A stretch of 64,000 nt of DNA from Tsukamurella spumae. GTDB lineage: Bacteria; Actinomycetota; Actinomycetes; Mycobacteriales; Mycobacteriaceae. The DNA is taken from assembly GCF_012396015.1 (NCBI RefSeq), contig NZ_JAAXOQ010000011.1, forward strand, positions 62,001 to 126,000, given 5' to 3'. Under the pieces are notes generated by a model that had not been told where the DNA came from, ran no database searches, and was given only the letters and a program-made list of their open reading frames with translations. A program made the translations under genes and the position numbers. This document shows, one piece after another, positions 34,242-42,264 of this stretch (position 1 is its first letter; each line of letters opens with the position of its first letter).

Positions 34242-35039
34242 ATGCCTCACGCCACGCTGCCCGACGGTGCCCGGCTCGCCTACACCATCCGCCCCGCGGC
34301 GCCGGGCGCCACGGGGCCCGGGGTGCTCCTGTTCGCCGGGCAGGCGCTCGCGGGATCGTCGTGGGATCCGGTGGCCGACGCGTTCCGGGCCGCCGGGCCG
34401 GTCGTCACCTTCGACCACCGGGGCATCGGCGAGAGCGACGACGCGTTCCCGCGGCGCTGGAGCACCCGGGACTGCGCCGAGGACGCCCTCGCGGTGCTCG
34501 ACGCGGCGCGCGCCGCCGGTGCGATCGGCGACCGGGTGGACGTCTACGGATTCTCCATGGGAGGCCGCGCGGGCCAGTGGCTCGCCGCGGACCATCCCGA
34601 CCGGGTGCGCCGGTTGATCCTCGGTGCCACCACCGTCGGCGACGCCCACGGCGTGGCACGCCCCAGCGAGGTGCTCCGCATCCTGGTCCGCTCGGACCGA
34701 CGCGCCCTGCTCGAGCTCTTCTTCACCCCCGGGTGGCTCGACGAGCACCCCGAGGCGGCCGCGGCGATCCTCGCCCGGCCCAGGTCACTGCCCGCGCAGC
34801 GCGCCCACTTCGCGGCCAGCACCGACCACGACGCCGCCGAGGCCCTCCCGTGGATCGAGGCGCCCACGCTGATCCTGCACGGCGCCGAGGACCGCATGTG
34901 CCTCGCCGAGAACGCCTCGATCCTGCGGGACGGGATCGACGGCGCGCGGCTGCGCGTGTACCCCGGCATGCGGCACGGCTACCACCTGCAGGAGCCGAAG
35001 GCCACCGTCGAGGCCCTGGAGTTCCTGACCGCTCCCTGA
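34242..35039 (+). CDS. Alpha/beta hydrolase
   Basis: A 265-residue alpha/beta-hydrolase fold enzyme. The nucleophile elbow is YGFSMGG (Ser105), the oxyanion strand VLLFAGQALAGSSWDPV, the Asp in LILHGAEDRM, and the catalytic His in YPGMRHGYHLQEP near 245. An ester or C-C bond substrate cannot be named. TAGTGT (34229-34234) lies 7 nt before ATG 34242, so it is leaderless. It is divergent from flavodoxin. Confidence 0.87.
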   Translation: MPHATLPDGARLAYTIRPAAPGATGPGVLLFAGQALAGSSWDPVADAFRAAGPVVTFDHRGIGESDDAFPRRWSTRDCAEDALAVLDAARAAGAIGDRVDVYGFSMGGRAGQWLAADHPDRVRRLILGATTVGDAHGVARPSEVLRILVRSDRRALLELFFTPGWLDEHPEAAAAILARPRSLPAQRAHFAASTDHDAAEALPWIEAPTLILHGAEDRMCLAENASILRDGIDGARLRVYPGMRHGYHLQEPKATVEALEFLTAP

Positions 35040-35061
35040 CCGGCACTGCTACGGTCCCTCC

Positions 35062-36201
35062 ATGGCGGACTTCGGTGGTTTCCAGGACGGCGTCTACGCA
35101 GAGGGGCTGCTCGCGAAGCACCGCCGCTTCCCGTACACCTTCGACGACCTCGAGGCCCGCGCGCAGCAGGTGCTCGACTCCGAGACCTTCGACTACGTGC
35201 GCGGCGGCGCCGGCGACGAGACCACCCAGGACGTCAACGTCACCGAGCTGCGGCGCTACGGATTCGTCCCGCGGATGCTCCGTGACCGCAGCGTGCGCGA
35301 CCTCTCGACGACCTTCCTCGGCGCGGAGCTCGAGGCCCCGGTGGTCCTGTGCCCCGTCGGCGTGAACGGACTGGTGCACGAGGGCGGCGATCTCGCGGTG
35401 GCCCGCGCCGCCGACGCCCTCGGTGTGGCGGCGATGTACTCCACCCTCGCCGAGGCGACGCTCGAGGAGGTCGCCGACGCGCGGGGCGACTCCTTCGCGG
35501 CGTTCCAGCTGTACCCGACGAAGGACGACCGGCTCACCGACAACCTGGTGCGCCGCGCCGACAAGGCGGGCTTCGACGCGCTGACCATCACGCTGGACAC
35601 CGGCAGCCTCGGCTGGCGCCCCCGCGACCTCCGCAACGGCTACATCCCGTTCCTGCGCGGGCGGTGCCTCGCCAACTACCTCAGCGATCCGCGATTCATC
35701 GAGCTCTGCGGGGTGGACGCCCCGCCGCCGCTGCACGCCGGGATCGTGTGGTCGTCGCTGTTCAGCAAGCCGACCTTCTCCTGGGACGACGTGGCCCGGA
35801 TCCGCCGCAGCACCGACCTGCCGATCATCCTCAAGGGCATCTGCCACGCCGAGGACGCCCGGCGGGCGGCGGCCGAGGGCGTCGACGCGATCGCCTGCTC
35901 CAACCACGGCGGCCGCCAGTCGAACGGCGGCCTGCCCGCGATCAGCCACCTCGAGGGCGTTCTCGACGCGGGCCTGCCCGTCACCTTCGACAGCGGCATC
36001 CGCGACGGCGTCGACATCCTGCGCGTCGTCGGCCTCGGCGCGACCCTGGCGGGCATCGGGCGGCCCTATGTCCACGGCCTGACCATCGGCGGTCAGGAGG
36101 GCGTCGAACACGTGGTGCGTTCGCTGCTCGCCGAGGCGGACCTGACCATGGCCGCGGACTGCTTCACCACGCTCGCCGACCTGCACGTCGTCAAGCGGTG
36201 A
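35062..36201 (+). CDS. FMN-dependent alpha-hydroxy-acid oxidase (lactate 2-monooxygenase-like)
   Basis: A 379-residue TIM-barrel flavoenzyme of the LldD/glycolate oxidase family. It has an early FDYVRGGAGDE; the FMN-binding VLCPVGVNGLVHEGGDLAVARAA; LPIILKGICHAEDARRAAAEGVDAIACSNHGGRQ with the catalytic His282; and DSGIRDGVDILRVVGLGATLAGIGRP. Length and the N-terminal YAEGLLAKHRRFPYTFDDLEARA resemble lactate 2-monooxygenase. TACGGT lies 6 nt upstream of ATG 35062, so it is leaderless. Substrate specificity is inferred only. Confidence 0.88.
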   Translation: MADFGGFQDGVYAEGLLAKHRRFPYTFDDLEARAQQVLDSETFDYVRGGAGDETTQDVNVTELRRYGFVPRMLRDRSVRDLSTTFLGAELEAPVVLCPVGVNGLVHEGGDLAVARAADALGVAAMYSTLAEATLEEVADARGDSFAAFQLYPTKDDRLTDNLVRRADKAGFDALTITLDTGSLGWRPRDLRNGYIPFLRGRCLANYLSDPRFIELCGVDAPPPLHAGIVWSSLFSKPTFSWDDVARIRRSTDLPIILKGICHAEDARRAAAEGVDAIACSNHGGRQSNGGLPAISHLEGVLDAGLPVTFDSGIRDGVDILRVVGLGATLAGIGRPYVHGLTIGGQEGVEHVVRSLLAEADLTMAADCFTTLADLHVVKR

Positions 36202-36719
36202 CCCCGGGAGCCGGTGCGCCCGACTTCGACTGGTTCGGCTTCGAGGACGTCGTGGCCGACGAGTTGCGCACCGTCGCCCGGGCACTGGTGTACCAGGCCG
36301 ACGGCGAGCTGCCCTACGCCTACGTGCTGACCGTCTTCTACGCCGAGCGCGCCGGGCCGATCCTGCTTCCGCATCCGGCGCTGGGCACCGTCGAATCCGT
36401 TCCGCCGCACGAGCTCTGGGACCCGCCCGCGTGGCCCCGATCCGATCGGGGCTGGGCGCGCCGGGCACCGCTGGACGCGTGGCAGGACCGGCTGGAGCGG
36501 CTCGTCGAGGGCCTCGGCGAGGAGGACTGGGACGCCGCCCACGCCCGGTACGGGTACGCGCTGCTCGGCGCGATGCGCCGGGCCAAGGCCGAACTCGTCG
36601 CCGACGGCACCTTCCCGTCGGGCATCGTCTGCGTGCTCGACGACGAAGAAGAGGACCTTCTTCGGAAATCGGCCACGGCCCGCGAGCTGCGGGCGTTCCG
36701 GGCGGTCCGGCAGGAGTAA
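36198..36719 (+). CDS. Conserved hypothetical protein
   Basis: A 173-residue protein that I do not recognise. It is acidic and starts TPGAGAPDFDWFGFEDVVADELRTVARALVYQADGELPYAYVLTVFY. It then has WDPPAWPRSDRGWARRAPLDAWQDRLERLVEGLGEEDWDAAHARYGYALL and a CVLDDEEEDLLRKSATARELRAF tail. No signal peptide or membrane segment is seen. GTG 36198 overlaps the stop of the upstream oxidase as GTGA, so it is translationally coupled to it. The alternating Tyr/Phe/Trp pattern suggests a small globular fold. A DUF4303-like family is possible but not shown. Confidence 0.75.
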   Translation: MTPGAGAPDFDWFGFEDVVADELRTVARALVYQADGELPYAYVLTVFYAERAGPILLPHPALGTVESVPPHELWDPPAWPRSDRGWARRAPLDAWQDRLERLVEGLGEEDWDAAHARYGYALLGAMRRAKAELVADGTFPSGIVCVLDDEEEDLLRKSATARELRAFRAVRQE

Positions 36720-36728
36720 CTTCCTCCC

Positions 36729-37898
36729 ATGACCTTCACCTTCTCGACGCTCGCGCTGGTCACCGCGCTGGGGCTGCTGGGACCCGTGCTGGCGTTGCGC
36801 TCGTCCTGGCACATCCCCGTGATCGTCGGGCCGGTCGTGGCGGGCGTCGCCTTCGGGGCGACGGGATTGCGCGTTCTGGACGCGTCGGACCCGACCTTCA
36901 CCTTCCTCGCCGACATCGGCTTCGCCCTCGTGATGTTCGTCGCGGGCACCCATGTCCCGGTGCGGGATCCGGCGGTGCGGTCCGCCCTCGGGGCCGGTGC
37001 CCTCCGGGCGGTGATCGTCGGCGTCGTCGCGGCGGTGTTCGGGACCGGGCTCGCGGCCGCCTTCGGCACGGGCCACGCGTCGCTGTACGCCGTGCTCATG
37101 GCCTCGTCGTCGGCGGCCGTGGTGCTGCCCATCATCGACTCCGCCGGGCTCACCGGAAAGCCGATCCTCGCGCTCACGGCGCAGGTGGCGATCGCGGACA
37201 CCGTCTGCGTCGTGGCCCTGCCGCTGGTGATCGATCCGTCGACGGCGGGGCGGGCCGCGGTCGGCGCCCTCGCGGTGGGTGCCGCGGCCGTGGTGCTGTA
37301 CCTGCTGATGCGGCTGACCGAGGAGCGCGGGTGGCGCAAGCGGGTGCACCGGGTATCGGAGGAACGACGGTTCGCCGTCGAGCTCCGGGTGAGCCTCGTG
37401 GGGCTGTTCCTGCTCGCGGCCGTCGCGACGAGAATGCATGTCTCCGTGATGCTCGCCGGCTTCGCGATGGGCCTGGCCGTAGCCGCGGTCGGTGAGCCCC
37501 GCCGCGTCGCCAAGCAGCTCTTCGCCATCGAGGAGGGCTTCTTCGCGCCGCTCTTCTTCGTCTGGCTGGGGGCCCGCATCGACCTGCGGGACCTGGTCGC
37601 GCACCCGAAGTTCATCGTGGTCGGGCTGGCGCTGGGACTCGGGGCGATCGCCGCGCACGTCGTGATGCGGGTCATCGGGCAGCCCGCGCCGCTCGGCGTG
37701 CTCGCCGCGGCCCAGATCGGCGTCCCGGTCGCCGCGGTCACCGTCGGCGAACAGCTGCACGTGCTCGCCCAGGGCGAGGGGTCCGCACTGATCCTCGGTG
37801 CGTTGCTGACGATCACCGCGGCCGCGCTGGCCGCGGGGCGCGCTGGTGCTGCCGGCGCGAGTCAGGGGAAGGCGTACTCCACGACGACCGGAGCGTGA
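36729..37898 (+). CDS. Kef-type cation:proton antiporter (CPA2 family)
   Basis: A 389-residue membrane protein with about 12 helices. FALVMFVAGTHVPVRDPAVRSALG, MASSSAAVVLPIIDSAGLTGKPILALTAQVAIADTVCVVALPLV (the ion-path aspartate region) and FAIEEGFFAPLFFVWLGARIDL are typical of CPA2 antiporters. There is no TrkA-N domain. It exchanges K+ or Na+ for protons. It follows the hypothetical gene by 9 bp. The 3' end overlaps convergent xthA by 37 bp. Confidence 0.9.
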   Translation: MTFTFSTLALVTALGLLGPVLALRSSWHIPVIVGPVVAGVAFGATGLRVLDASDPTFTFLADIGFALVMFVAGTHVPVRDPAVRSALGAGALRAVIVGVVAAVFGTGLAAAFGTGHASLYAVLMASSSAAVVLPIIDSAGLTGKPILALTAQVAIADTVCVVALPLVIDPSTAGRAAVGALAVGAAAVVLYLLMRLTEERGWRKRVHRVSEERRFAVELRVSLVGLFLLAAVATRMHVSVMLAGFAMGLAVAAVGEPRRVAKQLFAIEEGFFAPLFFVWLGARIDLRDLVAHPKFIVVGLALGLGAIAAHVVMRVIGQPAPLGVLAAAQIGVPVAAVTVGEQLHVLAQGEGSALILGALLTITAAALAAGRAGAAGASQGKAYSTTTGA

Positions 37899-38728
37899 TC
37901 CGACAACCGCTGATCCGGAGAGGGTTCCTTGTCTACCGTGACCGACAGCGCCGTCCGGGCCAGTCGCGGTGTCGCGAGGTGGTGGTCGATCCGCCAGCCG
38001 ACGTCCTTGGTGAAGGACTCGCCCGCCCAGCTCCACCAGGACAGCGGCCCCGGTCGGTCGCCGTGCAGGGAGCGCACCACGTCGACCAGCGTCCGCGGGC
38101 CGATCTGCGCGTCGAGCCACGCGCGTTCCTCGGGGAGGAAGCCCTCCATCTTCTGCGCGGGCCGCCAGTTCGTCACGTCGTGGGGCAGGTGCGCCAGGTT
38201 CAGGTCGCCGAGCAGCAGGAACTCGCGACCCGCCGCCTGCGCCGCCCGGCGTTGGCGACCCAGCTCCCGCGCGAACGCGTCGAGGAACCGCATCTTGCGC
38301 TCGAACTTCGCGCCCCCGTCGGGCTTGTCCCGCATGTTCCCGGGCCGCTGCAGGTGGGCGGGAACGCCGCCCTTGGGCAGGTACAGGCAGGCCACCGTCA
38401 GGCCCGGCAGATCCACCTCCACGTACCGGCCCTCATGGGCGAACTCACGCAGTCCCCGGGCGCGCGGCGGATGCGAGTCCCAGGTCCGTACGGCCGACGG
38501 TGCTTCCCGCGTCAGGATCGCGACGCCGTTGCGCCCGGGGACGGAGCCGCAGTCCACGGCGGCGTGATAGCCGGGGAACTCGCCGACCGCGTCCGGCGGG
38601 CAGCGCAGTTCCTGCAGCGCGACGATGTCCGGCCCGCGTCCCGCGAGCCACGCGTCGAAGCCCCGCCGGCGGGAAGCTCGGATCCCGTTGACATTGAACG
38701 CGGCGACCCGCAGCGGAGCGCGGGTCAG
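37862..38728 (-). CDS. xthA: Exodeoxyribonuclease III
   Basis: A 288-residue AP endonuclease/exonuclease III. It has FNVNGIRASRRRGFDAWLAG, the metal-binding Glu in IVALQELRCPPD, LLLGDLNLAHLPHDVTNW, WWSWAGESFTKDVGWRIDHHLAT and the terminal LSDHAPVVVEY. It repairs abasic sites and 3'-blocked ends. The strand-forming N-terminus has no ATG, GTG or TTG upstream of it. The first ordinary start (GTG 38557) would delete about 57 residues including the catalytic Glu. CTG 38728 overlaps the upstream dehydrogenase stop as CTGA; a second CTG at 38713 is also possible. It is operonic with that dehydrogenase. Confidence 0.88.
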   Translation of the reverse strand: MTRAPLRVAAFNVNGIRASRRRGFDAWLAGRGPDIVALQELRCPPDAVGEFPGYHAAVDCGSVPGRNGVAILTREAPSAVRTWDSHPPRARGLREFAHEGRYVEVDLPGLTVACLYLPKGGVPAHLQRPGNMRDKPDGGAKFERKMRFLDAFARELGRQRRAAQAAGREFLLLGDLNLAHLPHDVTNWRPAQKMEGFLPEERAWLDAQIGPRTLVDVVRSLHGDRPGPLSWWSWAGESFTKDVGWRIDHHLATPRLARTALSVTVDKEPSPDQRLSDHAPVVVEYAFP

Positions 38729-39891
38729 GGCGCCGCGACCGTGCTCGACGGGTCGATGAGGATCTTCGCGTGCACCTCGGGATCGCCGAGCGCCTCGAAG
38801 GCGGCCTCCACGCCCGCAAGGCCGACGGTACCTGTGACCAGCGGCTTCACGTTCACCTTGCCGTCGGCCATCATGTGCAGGGTGTCGTGGAACTCGCCCG
38901 GGTCATAGCCGAAGGCGAACCGAAGCTCGATCTCCTTGTTCCCGGCCAGGGCGGGCATGATTTGGTCGGGCTCCATGCACACGCCCACCACGACCACGCG
39001 GGTGCGCAGCGGCGCGGCCTCGATGATCGAGTTGATCATGCCGGGCACGCCGACGCACTCGAAGACCACGGGACCCGACGGGGTCTCGCCGATTCGGTCC
39101 GCCAGGCGGAAGACGTGCCACCACGGCACCGGCCCGGGGACGAGCGTCAGCTTGTCCATGGTGCTCACGCCCAGCTTGAACAGGTCGCTCGCCCTGCGGA
39201 TCTCGTTGCGGGGCTGCTTGTAGGCCTCCCACGGCTGCTGTTCGCGGGGGTCGACCACCACGTGGGCGCCCATCTGCTTCGCGAGGGCGCGGCGGCCGGG
39301 GGAGAAGTCGCTCGCGATGATCTTCTTCACGCCCGACGCGCGGAGCATGGAGATCACGGCCAGCCCGATGGGGCCGCAGCCGATCACGATCGCGGTTCGG
39401 CCGCGGCCGACCTCGGCGCGGCGCACCGCGTGCCACGCGACGGCCATCGGCTCGGTGAGTGCGGCCTCCTCGTCGGACAGCTTGTCCGGCACGGGCATCG
39501 TCATCGACTCCTGGACCAGGACCTGCTCCGCATACGAGCCGGGGGCGCGTTCGGAGAGCCCGACGAGCTGCGGCTCGCTGCCCACCATGACGGTCGGCAG
39601 GGACACCACGCGCGTGCCCACGGGCCAGCGCTTGCGGGTACCGGGGCCGTACTCGGCGACGGTACCGACGAACTCGTGTCCCATGACGATGTGCTGGTCG
39701 GTGCGCATGCAGTCGTCGTACCCCGCCTTGGCCGCGAGATCGGCGACGAGGTCGGCGTGGTGGCGGGCGTGCAGGTCGGATCCGCAGATCCCGGTCCGGG
39801 TGACATCGAGCAGCACCTGGCCGCGGGCGGGGCTGGGCGAGGGGACCTCCTCGACGGTGAGGTTGCCTTCGTTGACCACGACAGCTTTCAT
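38725..39891 (-). CDS. Zinc-binding alcohol dehydrogenase family protein
   Basis: A 388-residue medium-chain dehydrogenase. It has TGICGSDLHARHHADLV, IVMGHEFVGTVAEYGPGTRK, a dinucleotide loop AIVIGCGPIGLAVISMLRASGVKKIIASDF, and FECVGVPGMINSIIEAA. The catalytic-zinc residues are present. The four-cysteine structural-zinc lobe seen in the enzyme at 25601 is missing, and an insert near 230-270 is unusual. The reaction is unknown. ATG 39891 lies 7 nt after TATTCT (39904..39899), so it is leaderless. Its stop overlaps the CTG of xthA. Confidence 0.87.
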   Translation of the reverse strand: MKAVVVNEGNLTVEEVPSPSPARGQVLLDVTRTGICGSDLHARHHADLVADLAAKAGYDDCMRTDQHIVMGHEFVGTVAEYGPGTRKRWPVGTRVVSLPTVMVGSEPQLVGLSERAPGSYAEQVLVQESMTMPVPDKLSDEEAALTEPMAVAWHAVRRAEVGRGRTAIVIGCGPIGLAVISMLRASGVKKIIASDFSPGRRALAKQMGAHVVVDPREQQPWEAYKQPRNEIRRASDLFKLGVSTMDKLTLVPGPVPWWHVFRLADRIGETPSGPVVFECVGVPGMINSIIEAAPLRTRVVVVGVCMEPDQIMPALAGNKEIELRFAFGYDPGEFHDTLHMMADGKVNVKPLVTGTVGLAGVEAAFEALGDPEVHAKILIDPSSTVAAP

Positions 39892-40029
39892 ACACCCGAG
39901 AATAAACTGTGGTGGGCGGGCACCGGACGCTCGCCCGTGCGGCGTCCGCCACAGCGGCCCGTCCGTGGCGCGGTGGCTTCGTCGCACCGTGATCGCAACA
40001 CTCGGCACGATGCGGATGGACCTGGTTCG

Positions 40030-40494
40030 ATGGCAGGCGTGAGCGCATCGGAAGAAACCCGCATCGTCTCCGCCTCCCGCGACATCGCGGCCCCGGCGGA
40101 CATCCTGTTCGAGTTCATCGCCGACCCGTCGCGTCAGCCCGAGTGGGACGGCAACGACAACCTCGCGGAGTCCGCTCCCGGCCAGCGCGTCCGTGCGACG
40201 GGCGATGTGTTCCGCACCCTTCTCACCAATGGTCACGTGCGGGAGAATCACATCGTCGAGTTCGCCGAGGGGCGCCTCGTCGCGTGGCGGCCCGCGCCCG
40301 TCGGCGAACCGGCGCCGGGGCACCTCTGGCGCTGGGAGCTCGAGCCGCTGGAGGACGGCGGCACGCGCGTCACGCACACCTACGACTGGACGCAGCTGCA
40401 CGACGAGCAGCGTCTGCCGCGCGCCCGGGCGACCACAGCCGACCGGCTGGCGGCGTCGCTCGATCGGCTCGCATCGCGCGCCGAGAACGGGTGA
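40030..40494 (+). CDS. SRPBCC family protein
   Basis: A 154-residue helix-grip protein: ASRDIAAPADILFEFIADPSRQPEWDGNDNLAESAP, then HLWRWELEPLEDGGTRVTHTYDW and a terminal helix ATTADRLAASLDRLASRAEN. It probably binds a lipid or hydrophobic ligand. ATG 40030 is chosen; GTG 40039 is an alternative. Its stop overlaps the permease start as GTGA, so the two are coupled. Confidence 0.82.
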   Translation: MAGVSASEETRIVSASRDIAAPADILFEFIADPSRQPEWDGNDNLAESAPGQRVRATGDVFRTLLTNGHVRENHIVEFAEGRLVAWRPAPVGEPAPGHLWRWELEPLEDGGTRVTHTYDWTQLHDEQRLPRARATTADRLAASLDRLASRAENG

Positions 40495-41735
40495 CCGGCC
40501 CGGCTCTTCGGCGCACGCTGGGCCTCGGCGACGCCGTCGCCGTGGGCCTGTCGGCGATGGTCGGCGCCGGTGTCTTCGTGGCCTTCGGGCCCGCCGCCGC
40601 GGCCGCCGGGTCCGCGTTGTTCGCCGGGCTCGCGGTGGCCGCAGCCCTCGCGTACTGCAATGCGAGCAGTTCCGCGCGGCTGGCCGCGCTGTACCCGCAG
40701 TCCGGCGGGACCTATGTCTACGGCCGGATCCGACTCGGCCCGTTCTGGGGTCACCTCGCCGGGTGGAGCTTCGTGGTCGGGAAGTCGGCGTCGTGCGCCG
40801 CGATGGCCCTGACGGTGGGCCACTACGCCTGGCCGCGGCACGCGCACGCCGTCGCGGTCGCCGCGGTGGTCGCCCTGACCGCGCTCAACATCGCCGGGGT
40901 CGAACGCTCGGCGCGTATGGCCCGCCTCGTCGTCGCCGGCGTACTCGCGGTGCTCGTCGCCTTCGTGGCCGTTGCTCTCACCGCGGACGGTGCGGACCCG
41001 GCCCGGGCCGTCGAGGGCGTCGCTGCGGGACCGTTCGGGGTGCTCCAGGCGGCGGGGCTGCTGTTCTTCGCGTTCGCGGGCTACGCCCGGATCGCCACCC
41101 TGGGCGAGGAGGTCCGGGACCCCGCGCGCACGCTGCCCCGGGCGATCTTCGTCGCGCTCGGTACCGCGCTGGCGGTGTACGCCCTGGTCGGCCTCGCGCT
41201 GGTCGCGGTCCTCGGAGTGGACGGGCTCGCGCGGTCGGCCGCGCCGGTCGCGGACGCCGCCCGCGCCGCCGGGTTCCCCGTGCCCGTGGTCACGGTCGCC
41301 GCCGCGGTCGCGGCCCTCGGGTCGCTGCTCGCGTTGATCCTCGGCGTGTCCCGCACCTCGCTCGCCATGGCGCGCGACGGGCACCTGCCCCGGGCGCTCG
41401 CCGTGGTCGACGAGAAGCGCCGGGTGCCGGTGCGCGCCGAGCTGGCGGTGGGCGCCGTCGTCGCGGTCGCCGCCGCCACCGTCGATCTGCGCGCGGCGAT
41501 CGGCTTCTCCTCGTTCGCGGTGCTCGGGTACTACGCCATCGCGAACGCCTCGGCCTGGACGCTCGACCCCTCGGTGCGGGCCCGGATCGTGCCCGGCTCG
41601 GGCCTCGTCGGATGCCTCCTCGTGGCGCTGTCGCTGCCCAGGGAGTCGGTCGTGGGCGGCATCGTCGTGCTCGCGGCCGGCGCCCTCGCCTACTGCGCGA
41701 CGCGCGCTAACAACCCTGCTGGTACAGAGCCTTGA
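40491..41735 (+). CDS. APC family amino acid permease
   Basis: A 414-residue transporter with about 12 helices. LGLGDAVAVGLSAMVGAGVFVAFGPAAAAAG is the unwound first helix of the LeuT-type fold. Other marks are YPQSGGTYVYGRIRLGPFWGHLAGWSFVVGKSASCAAMA and FFAFAGYARIATLGEEVRDPARTLPRAIF. It imports or exchanges an amino acid or amine. GTG 40491 overlaps the SRPBCC stop. The last 29 bp overlap the convergent ydcF-like gene. Confidence 0.88.
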   Translation: MTGPALRRTLGLGDAVAVGLSAMVGAGVFVAFGPAAAAAGSALFAGLAVAAALAYCNASSSARLAALYPQSGGTYVYGRIRLGPFWGHLAGWSFVVGKSASCAAMALTVGHYAWPRHAHAVAVAAVVALTALNIAGVERSARMARLVVAGVLAVLVAFVAVALTADGADPARAVEGVAAGPFGVLQAAGLLFFAFAGYARIATLGEEVRDPARTLPRAIFVALGTALAVYALVGLALVAVLGVDGLARSAAPVADAARAAGFPVPVVTVAAAVAALGSLLALILGVSRTSLAMARDGHLPRALAVVDEKRRVPVRAELAVGAVVAVAAATVDLRAAIGFSSFAVLGYYAIANASAWTLDPSVRARIVPGSGLVGCLLVALSLPRESVVGGIVVLAAGALAYCATRANNPAGTEP

Positions 41736-42264
41736 GCCAGCCCGCGCTCTGGTACCCCCAGCCGAACACCGTCTCGACGGGGCCGCGCCGTTCGGGGAAG
41801 TCGGTCATCTGCAGGGCGGCGCCGTAACAGCGCTCCAGGATGAACCGGGCGCGCTCGACGTGCGCGGTGGTCGTGACCACGATGATGTCGGTCCAGCCCC
41901 GGAGCTGAGCGAGCCGCTTGATCTCCTGTGCCTCTCCGCGGGTGGTCCACGGCTTGGGCAAGAAGCACATGACGTCGACACCCGCGATCTGCCGCGCGCA
42001 CAGATCGTGCATCCGGCTGTCGTCCTCACCGACCGAGTTGGACAGCACGACCTGGGACGCGAGGCCCTGCTCGGCGAGCCGGAGCCCGTACTCGAACCGG
42101 TCGTAGGGGTTGCCGCCGAGCACCACGATCGCGTCCGCATGCTGGAGCGACCGGTCGACCTGGGGCTGCACGTACGCGCGGTCCACGGTGATCCCGACGG
42201 TGACCACCAGTACGAGCGCGACCACGGCCGGGAGGACGCGGCGCAAGCGCCGCTGTCCGCTCAC
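41707..42264 (-). CDS. YdcF family (DUF218) membrane-anchored protein
   Basis: A 185-residue protein with one N-terminal helix (VLPAVVALVLVVTVGITV) and an extracytoplasmic DUF218 domain: DAIVVLGGNPYDRFEYGLRLAEQG, then VVLSNSVGEDDS and PWTTRGEAQEIKRLAQLRGWTDIIVVTTTAHVERARFI. Such domains are linked to envelope glycan metabolism (SanA, ElyC). GTG 42264 overlaps the upstream hydrolase stop as GTGA; GTG 42276 is an alternative. It is the last gene of the leftward glycan operon. Confidence 0.85.
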   Translation of the reverse strand: MSGQRRLRRVLPAVVALVLVVTVGITVDRAYVQPQVDRSLQHADAIVVLGGNPYDRFEYGLRLAEQGLASQVVLSNSVGEDDSRMHDLCARQIAGVDVMCFLPKPWTTRGEAQEIKRLAQLRGWTDIIVVTTTAHVERARFILERCYGAALQMTDFPERRGPVETVFGWGYQSAGWLKALYQQGC

